Assembly (NCBI RefSeq): GCF_037126465.1
Contig: NC_088201.1
Coordinates: 3,477,001 to 3,541,000, forward strand
Direction of reading: 5' to 3'
Length of the DNA: 64,000 nt
Source: Ornithodoros turicata
Taxonomy: Eukaryota > Arthropoda > Arachnida > Ixodida > Argasidae
Below, one piece after another: positions 24,701 through 33,700 of the stretch; the first letter of the stretch is position 1, and every line of letters begins with the position of its first letter. A program made the translations under genes and the position numbers. Under the pieces are notes generated by a model. That model ran no database searches. It saw nothing but the letters and a program-made list of their open reading frames with translations, and was not told where the DNA came from.

Positions 24701-27700
24701 GCCCAAGAATTGGAAGATTTCAAGCATTGGGTGAGAGGTGTGCTGCAGGCCTGGGGGCAAGCGTCGTGCAAGAGACCGTACACGCGAATTGAACTCCCTT
24801 TCTGGGAAGGTACGCTTCGTGCGCAGGGGTCACCCAATGACGCCATTGATGGCAGAGTACCTTGAATCACTCATTCACCGCCGACTCACTCTTTTGCGGT
24901 GTTCATCCGCTACAGCTCTCCAAGAACGCTGCCACTCTAGATTGGTGGCCGGCTCTGAAGTCCTACGTTACATCCATGACACGTCGGCATCAGGCAAAGC
25001 TCAGGCAACTGTTCACAGTTTCCAGCGACAGGATGGCAGCATCACGGCAGATCCTTCCGATGTAGCAACGGGGTTCGTTGTGTTCTTCCGTGGACTGTAC
25101 TCAAACCCTGCATCGACTGCCGATATTTCTCTCGGTGCTTTTGCCTTAAAAACACTCCCGCAGGTTGAGAACAGTAGGTTTGAAGACTTCATTCGCCTCG
25201 AAGACCTCGATGCTGCTGTGCGCAGAGCAAAGCGTGGTACAAGCTCGGGACCGGACGGGCTACCCGCAGAGTTTTACTGCACGTTCTGGCCGATGCTGCG
25301 TACCTTCTTCATACAGGTTGTTCGACGTGGTTTCGAGGCTGGAGCCCTCCCATCGTTTTTTGGACTGGTAAGCATTAAACTTGGGCCTAAGAAAGCTGGT
25401 AATCCTGCAGATCCGGAATCGTGGAGGCCGATCACTCTCCTCAAGAACGACTACAAGCTCGTCACAGCAGCAATAGCCTTCCAAGTCAGTCAAATGCTCC
25501 CGCTGCTCCTTCACGCTGGCCAATCATGCGGTGTACCAGGCCGTAGCCTGTGCGACAGCCTGAGTGAGATCCGCGACCTCTTGCACTACACACGGCGACG
25601 GGCAGAGTCCGGCGGTTTCCTTTCCTTGGACCAGGCCAAGGCATTTCACAGAGTGTTACACGCATACCTTTTTTCGCTGCTGAGCGCTTATGGCTTCCCA
25701 GAGATTTTTGTGTCCGGCATACGTTTGCTGTACGCCAACCACCGCAGCCAGATGAGTGTAGCAGGTTTGCAGTCCTCTTGCTTTCCTATCCAGCGAGGTG
25801 TCCGCCAAGGCTGCCCATTCTCTCCCGCCCTTTACGCCCTGGCTTTGGACCCTTTTTTACAATGCGTAGAAGCGTCCCGTGCAGTCAATGGACGCCCCCT
25901 TCCTGGAGCGAGAAGTTGGAAGTTATCTGCGTATGCTGATGACGTCAGACTCTTCATCAACGACCGATGCTCGCTCACGGCAGTCCCGCAGCCGTACGAG
26001 CAATACGCAGCAGTATCAGGCAGTCAACTAAACACCAAAAAGTCCAAGATTCTCCCTCTTGGATCGTTTTATGTCGACCCTGACTTTCCGATGCAACAAT
26101 GCACGAGCATGCGCATACTTGGTGTGTTTTTTTTATCAAGATGGCTCCACGCCTCTCAACTGGCCACTGGCCACTCGGCGGATCCAGGACTTGTGTCGCG
26201 CAGTCGCAGGAGTACGACTTCTCGTACAGAGGGCGAGCATATTTCCTCTGGTGCGTCTTTCTAGGCCACCTTTGGTTTCTGGCCCACGTTCTTCTGCCAC
26301 TCTAACATCACGTATAAACACGGAGATCCTCTCGTTCTTCTGGAGTCGGAAAACAGCACTTCTCGATCAACAGATGCTCCGCATGACTCCACAGAGAGGA
26401 GGTCGGGCAGTGCCGGATGTTGCCATTGCCTGTCAGTGTTTCGCATTGCGTACTTTAATGCGCATTTTGTCGTCGGAGCATACCCCTGCCCAAGCACTTC
26501 TACATTATTGGCTAGGCCCCCTTCGTCGCCATCTCAAGCCTGATGCACAGCTGAACAACAGTCCAAGCGCTGAGGTACCTGGAAGGTTCCAAGCCGCAAT
26601 AGTGCGATTCTTCTAACGAGTCTGAGTTGCAACTCCCACTGTCGACCCCGGAATAACACCACCGCTCCGTGTGGCCACTCTCGTAGCTTCCACAGCCGGA
26701 CCATCTCGTCGCGCTATACAAGGTGCTCAAATTCGGTGGCCTGCTTTCGTCCCGTCCTGGCTCCCTGGTGACCTTCAGGACATTCTCTGGCGATTCGCCT
26801 GGAGAGTTCAGCCTGCTCGTGACCTACTACCCCACTCTACGTGCTCCTTCTGCAGACACCCCGAGTCGACGGAACATGTCATCCATGACTGTCGTCTAGC
26901 CAAAGCTTTTCGGCGGAATCTGCGAAGATCCACACGCATTCGGTGTTCCGTGGATTTCGTGCAACCTTGCCTCGTCTGCGTTCGCCCGACGGTCACATGC
27001 GAGTCCTGCTAACCGCATGCGGACCATCCGTCTTGTGGTCCGCCAGGTGCCAAGCTGTTGTCCACAGTCGCCGAGAGACTCGAACCTTGCTACTTGTACA
27101 GCGGGCAAGGTGTCTCGTAGTCAAGACACTTCAAAAAGAGCTCTCTTCAACTACTGACCACGTTTTGCTTGCAAGATGGGAACGCCTATCCTATCTGGAA
27201 CGTTGGGGAGGATCGTTCTCCTTGCGGGACTATCGAGTATTGCAGCGCGGAGGTCACTAAGTGGTACACTTTCGTCAATCCGTCATTTCCATTTTCATTG
27301 CTCAATCCATCTGTATGTATCTCATTAACGCCTGCATATACCCTGCACATTTAATTTTTTCGTCGTAGCATATACATAGGCCTCTCCTGTCAATCGACCA
27401 ATTCCGTCAGTCGAGCTCTTGCCGTTACCCGTGGCGGAAAATATCCATTCCGTCTCGTGCGATCTTTTCTGGAATTCATACCGCTGATACCGGTTCTTGA
27501 AATGACTGGCGGCTCCGTCTGGCACTAACATGGCTCCGGCAAAGACACCAGCATTTTCGTCCATCCAGTCCTCAATCAGGCTCAGCGCGACCAGTGCATG
27601 GGCGTGTGTCATAAGTTATCACTGGAAAGCAAGCAAACCCTGCTTGACAATACAGCAAGAATGGCGTAACGAACGAGCACCGTAAAAAAAGAAAGAAATA

Positions 27701-30700
27701 CAAGGAGAAAGGTCGTTCGTGCCACCCTCGTGTGAATAGGCGGCGATTGATTTTCATCTGTAACACCTAAGTAATCACTGTGAATAAAACCTTTTCAGAA
27801 AAAAAGAAGCATCAAATGGTCGTCGGGGCAGTCTCGCTTGCGGTGTTGTTTCCGGAAAGATTTTTCCCAAAAACGAAACATTAATAGGAGGAATTCGGGC
27901 GGAAAATCCAATAGTATAATAAACACAATAGGAGATGTAGAGGGCAAAGCCAAAAGCTGATCCGCGGGCACGAGCCCTGGGTGGTTCTGCCACTGATTCT
28001 GTTGAGCACGCCGTTGCATCGAACCTTCCTCAAAGTGGTGACCCGGACGTCCCAATGTCGCAGCCAGCAGACGTGCACACCGACGACTTACTACACGGAC
28101 CCGACGCACGCTCCCCCAGCCAATGGCCCTGATGGCTTGTCCAGCGTCGCAGTATCACCGTCTCAAGAAAGAGCTCCTAGACTGCTTGCAGTCTTCAGTC
28201 ACTGAGCGTTTTTGTCGGCTGCTTTCCGCTGACGAACTAGGCGACAGTAAGCCCTCGCAACTGCTACGCCGACTTTATTCTTTTCTGGGAGACAAGGCAA
28301 GCTCATTCGACGAAGATTGTCTCCGGGAACTCTTTCTCCACCGCTTACCGCCTTCCATCCGCAATCTCTTGGCTGTATCACAGGCTCCGTCGCTCACAGC
28401 ATTGGCAGCTTTAGCTGACAAAGTTATGGACGATCGTGGGGCCCCCATATCAACAGTTCAAGCCTTACTTCTTCTGACCCTAGAGAATGTGAGATTTTGC
28501 CCCGCCTGCTGGCGCTCGAGCAGTCTCTAGACAGTTTACGCCTCGAGCTCGGACTCATGCGATCTAGTTAACGTTTACTTCCGCAGAGGGTAGGCTCCAC
28601 CGTCCCAAAATTGTTTTCTTCGCTTTGCTTTTCTCGCGCGTTCTAAGGAAGTAACATAGTCGGCGCCAGCGTACAGAAGATGCTAGCAAACCACAAAGAC
28701 ATTATTTTCATTCGCAGGGATCTGGATAACCCCAGTAAGCTTGTCGACTGCAATCAATTCCCAGACTGCAACTCTAGGGAATGACATCATTTTGGCCCAA
28801 ATATCACGGGCGGGCGGACCGAGAGAAGCGATTTTGTTGCATCTCCCATAAATTCCCATGTATTGAAAATTTGATAAACTTTAATTCTCCAAAAATCAGT
28901 GGATCGCGTCAGGCCTTCAAAAATGTGTCATTCCCTAGATAAACTCGATGAGAACACGCCTGTACTTGTTTCGTGTAGAAATTTAGCGAGGTTTACGAGA
29001 ACCCTGCGAACAAAAATTCCCCATTGTCTTTCTTAAGAAGCGAGTCCGCCTTAAATGAACGAATTTTAAAGATGAGCGGCCGCAGAAGCTATACGACGGC
29101 GAGACGTACGTCGTTCTCTCCCACATGAACGCGCAGAGAGGCGGCGTATGAGAATTCCTAGCTGAAAAAAAAAAAAAAAAAAAAAAAAAAAACGGCAGGG
29201 GATTTGAAGCCTCGACAAAAACGACTCGAATGACGATTGGAAAACATTGCAATACTTGAGTAACTTAGTTAGTGTAACAAAAAGAGGTAACCATAGTTAC
29301 CAGACTGCAGCGGCATGGCCGACCGGGTTAAGGCGTCCCGCTCGTTCGTTGCAGCCACGACCTACTAAATTATAACGACCATGTCGTAGGCACCCCTTCC
29401 CAGCACCGCATTTTTGGAAGGTAGCGGTGGCGCTACTAATCGGCCCGGCTATTGCTTCCTCAACTTCTACAATACTTTGTACTTCAGCTTACCTTATACT
29501 ATTTCTGCACAAGCGGTGGATATTCCACGGAAGATGTTTCATTCTGAGGTTGATTTATCATCATCATTCTACGCGTTTTCATAGGAGCTATTGCTGTCGT
29601 CTGCTACGGTAGTCGTAGGTACGCTTCTGCGCGTTCAGAATTCAAATTTCCATCGTCCAATCGTGGTGCAGATCTCGCGTGCCGATGAGTAGCGTCCCTG
29701 GCGGATTGTGCGGACGGGAGGTCGTGCTGAAGACTGGGAGGTGCTGGGTTCGAATCCTATACCACCGGCTGGTGCTGTCTCAGGTTTTCCCCTGGGTTTT
29801 CCGGCAGACTTTCCAAACGAATGTCGGCACAGTTTCCCCCTGAAGTCGGCCCAAGACGCACACTATCCCCCCTGTCCCCCACTCCTTCCTGCTGTCCTCT
29901 CTCCATCTGTCCACGTCTGTACGCCGCTCATAGCAACAGTTGCTTCGCGGCGCTAACACGGAATGAAAAAAAAAACTAGCTACAAGTTAATTGTAACTTA
30001 GTTACGAAGGAAGACTGTTAAATATATAGCTTTCTTATAACTGAAGAAGACAGCTAACTTAATTCATTGTTCGGCGGCTAAGATTCATAGGAGTGCTATC
30101 GTTCGGCATATAAATAATAAAAAGTAGAATACCTTTTTATCCGGTCTAAATTAAAACTGCAAAATAGAGGGTAAAACAGACCAAAGCGCAGTGGTTGTAG
30201 AGCGGACTATATAGACGGGCAATTTTGACCTCGTTTATGCGTTTTATATTTTGCGGCAATTTTGTATTTTACATTTCTGGGACTGGAAATTTTGACGCCA
30301 AGGAAGAATACGGAGAAAACAGTTTCCCAAAACAGCAAATTTTTCATTTTATTTTATTTCACGTACTACTGGCCCAAATTCATGAGCACAGAATCAAGCA
30401 AGGGCAGCATCAAGACACATCAATGATAAAGCTGTAGAAAACTGTTCTACAGATGAACTATTCAGCACTGTTTCAGGCAACGCATTCCACTCGCCAATTG
30501 TTCTCGAAAAAAAAAAAGAATACTTAAAACAATCATTTTTTAGCATTGAAAGGCTTCCTTCCTACCTTCCTGCGAAAGGCTGCAGGTATCGCGAAGAGTC
30601 TATTTTTAATCGCCCATGAACAGACAGATACAAAAATTTCATGTTTTCGGTTTCAGTTTTTCCAAGTGGACGAGGAAGCAAATTGCCTCCTTGAAACCTC

Positions 30701-33700
30701 GACTTGCGACTATATATGTTGAGGAATATCTGGATTCTGAGATTACCACTTGATATAGCCGTCGCTTTTTTTTTTTTTTTCTTCTCGGAATTTCGGACGT
30801 TAACTCAGCCGCAAAAATAAACGACGAATCCTCGGAAAATAATACACTCCGAAAACAACACTCACCGAACGTGCTAACAAATAAGCTCCGGAATCCTATT
30901 TTTAGGAGAAATATGGTCGGCCAAAGGACATGTGTGCCTTCCCGGTTAGATACGCGTAACCAGCGCATTCATTATGCAAACAAGGACCACAAAGGTCTGT
31001 CCACAATCGCAAACAATGTGATTTTTCGCACTCATTTGTCATTGTACTAAAAGACTATCGCAACGATATCCTGAACAAACTGCATATGGGCTCGAGTGGC
31101 TTTTCAGAGGCACACGTCCCAGTTAATAGTCAAAAGTCGTCGATAATCGCATTACAATGCCGCCTTTGTCTCCAGATGACAAGGTCTAATTTGATAAGGG
31201 TCGCATTTTCGGGCGCCCATACATGCATTCTAAGAAGAAAAAAAAAGCAGTAAAATGGGGAGTAATTGCAACTTTTAGTCCCCCTACACAAAAATTACTC
31301 CCCGTTTTAGTCCCCTAATACCCGACGTTTACTCCCCAGAACTGCAGATTGTCACTGAACTTCGCGAATGGTCTTCCGAATTCAACAGCCTGTACGTAAA
31401 TATGTGCTCCTGGCCAATTTGATGCCATAAGGCTGTATAACTCAGCCAACTTAGAAATTTCCCACACACAGAGGAAGAAACAGTTAAACGATTCTTTCTT
31501 CGCAAATTGTGCCTTATGTATGTTCGCAAGATTTTATATCACTCGATATGTCACGGTTGACGGCTTGATTCAACGTATTTTCATGCATGCACACGAATTG
31601 TGCACCTGGGGACTCTTACAACAGAACGTGAAATGCAGTATCCACTCTGTGACACTCATTTACCCCCGTGTATTTACTCCCGAAAGGGACTATTTGTTGT
31701 GGCAATGCATTTAGTCCCCAAAAGGAGTAAAAGTACTCCTTTTTTTTCTGAGAGTGTGGAAGCTTTATGAGATAACGAGACCCCCCACCAATCAAAGTAA
31801 AATTAATTAATAATTGGGGGTTTACGTCGCGAGACAACTGAGATCATGAGCGACGCCACACAGCGGTCAGTCTGTGGATTGCTTTTGCCCACCTGAGGGT
31901 TCTTTAACGTGCGATGAAAGCTCATCACATTACACCCGTATTTAGACGAGGGGTAATGTTTAGCTTTGCACACCCCATATTTCTGCCCTCTCTGGTTTTC
32001 GTTGGACTTTCGACAGATGTCGTCCTCCTTCCTGCTGTTCGACTCTGTACACATTTCATAGCTACAGTTGATTCGGGGGTGCGAACACGGAATTTACCGC
32101 CTCACTGCCATTTCTATAGAACAGAGACCACTGGCAGATCGTATATATGTAGTATATGTCACAGCGATGTCACACTACAATCGTGACGATGTTCACGCCA
32201 TCATCATATTGACGTCAACGGCACCGTTCCCTAAGAGTTACGACAAAGCGTTACAAATGTTAAACTCCCAAGCTTGCATTTCTTGGACGCCGCGGAGAAT
32301 CCCCTACACTGAATGTGCAAGAGTTCCACACGGCAGAAAGCTCCCTGCTGTCGGTGTGACGCTTTTCGACTTTGAATGACGCAATGTGGGATAAGGATTA
32401 CGGCGACGCTTGAAAAGCATCTTAAGACGTATCTCCCAAGACGCATTCATCAGCATGTGCACGCGGACGAGCAAAATACGGAAGGAGGAACGGCTCGTTC
32501 AGATAAGATAGAATTTCAAATTTCGCGCCAACCAAAAGCTCTTGCATCATGCCACTCCGACAGTTTCACCTGCATACTAGCGACCTCGTGAACTTGACAC
32601 CCATTACGTAGAACGTCGGATTGGGCCTGTCGGTAGGACATCATGAAGATACGCATACCCATTAAGATACAATAGGGCAAGAGAGACCGGAGCGAGCGTC
32701 AGCATGACCAGACTAACGAATAGAGAACAGCAGAGGAATGGAGGGCTTAGCACCCACCCTGAGCCAACTGTGGCACGGTGCACGGACGTGGTGAGAGGAT
32801 AGCAGAAAAAAAAAAAAAAAAAGTGGGTGATTCTTTCAGTTTCTAACCCAGGAAAGCACCGCCAGGAGTGGGATTCAGCTCGAGTGTTTCACATGGACTT
32901 GGATCTGCCATCAACTCGACTTCTCCTATGGTGGGACACAGAGCCCCTCTGGACAGGCCTTACCTATTGAACAGGCAAAACTATTGAGCACGGTCTCAAT
33001 GAGAGATCATGTTCGTTCGTCACCCCAAGTATAGTAGACCTGACATTGGAGTGCTATCGGAGAATCGGAGCTCATCGGGTACTACAGTCGCCTTTCGAGA
33101 GTATTGACCAAAGTTCCAAGCAGAGATGCTACTGTGATCTTAATCTACAAGTAATTTATTCTGTGACACTCTCTGCGTTACGTCATATACAGGGTGTCCC
33201 AGCTAACTGCGAACATATTAAAAAATATATATATGACACTTTTTCCAAGACGAAATGGGGGTGAAAGAAAGACGCGTCGTCTAAGAAGCGCAATGAACAA
33301 AATAAAGAAGAAAAGAGGGTTTCCTTCACGATTTTTTTTTTTTTGCGGGCGATCTATCGAACGGATTTTTGTTCTGAAAACGGCTACGATATCAGGTGAC
33401 CGAAAGGAACAGATGTTCTCATTGGGACAACTTCGTAGCTTTTATAATTAAAAAGTTAATTAATGAAAGATAATTAAGACGTTGCCTTAGGACTTTGCTA
33501 ATGCCCTCCTAAAGAGTGCCCTTCAGCATATGCTATATTGCAGTCGATTTCATCTTGGAAAAAGTGTCATATATATATATTTTTTAAAATATGTTCGCAG
33601 TTAGCTGGGACACCCTGTATATCAAGACGCATGCTTCCAAGAGAAAGGTGAAAATCTCACCTTGGCTTCCATGCCGCCGAGGCCTACTTTGGACTTTGAG

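Larger units (their letters stand above)
23262..27350 (+). mobile_element. Near full-length degenerate L1/Tx1-like LINE, copy 2
   Basis: A short upstream Ser/Lys-rich frame (23436-23660) precedes ORF2 at 23662 ([21 protein letters not shown]: apurinic endonuclease motifs). The endonuclease continues after a SINE insertion with [12 protein letters not shown] and SRLDRFYV (24270-24480). Reverse transcriptase lies at about 25230-26050: [37 protein letters not shown] (usual D changed), [14 protein letters not shown] and [11 protein letters not shown]. Frameshifts near 24740, 26060 and 26600 split it. A zinc-knuckle CSFC...H...C at about 26850 and a stop near 27257 close it. Confidence 0.85.
20722..33660. 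other. P5CS intron 1, 12.9 kb transposon cluster
   Basis: In order: TIR element 20971-21397; transposon ORF fragment 21398-21511; LINE copy 1 21512-23215; LINE copy 2 about 23262-27350 with SINE insertion; second ORF fragment 27355-27612; gag fragment 27990-28560; MITE 28775-28937; polyA at about 29165-29191; SINE split by a MITE 29309-29970; LINE fossil 30340-30680; TIR element 31230-31757; mariner-type MITE 33190-33617. The sequence between 31960 and 33180 shows nothing else I can name. Confidence 0.8.
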
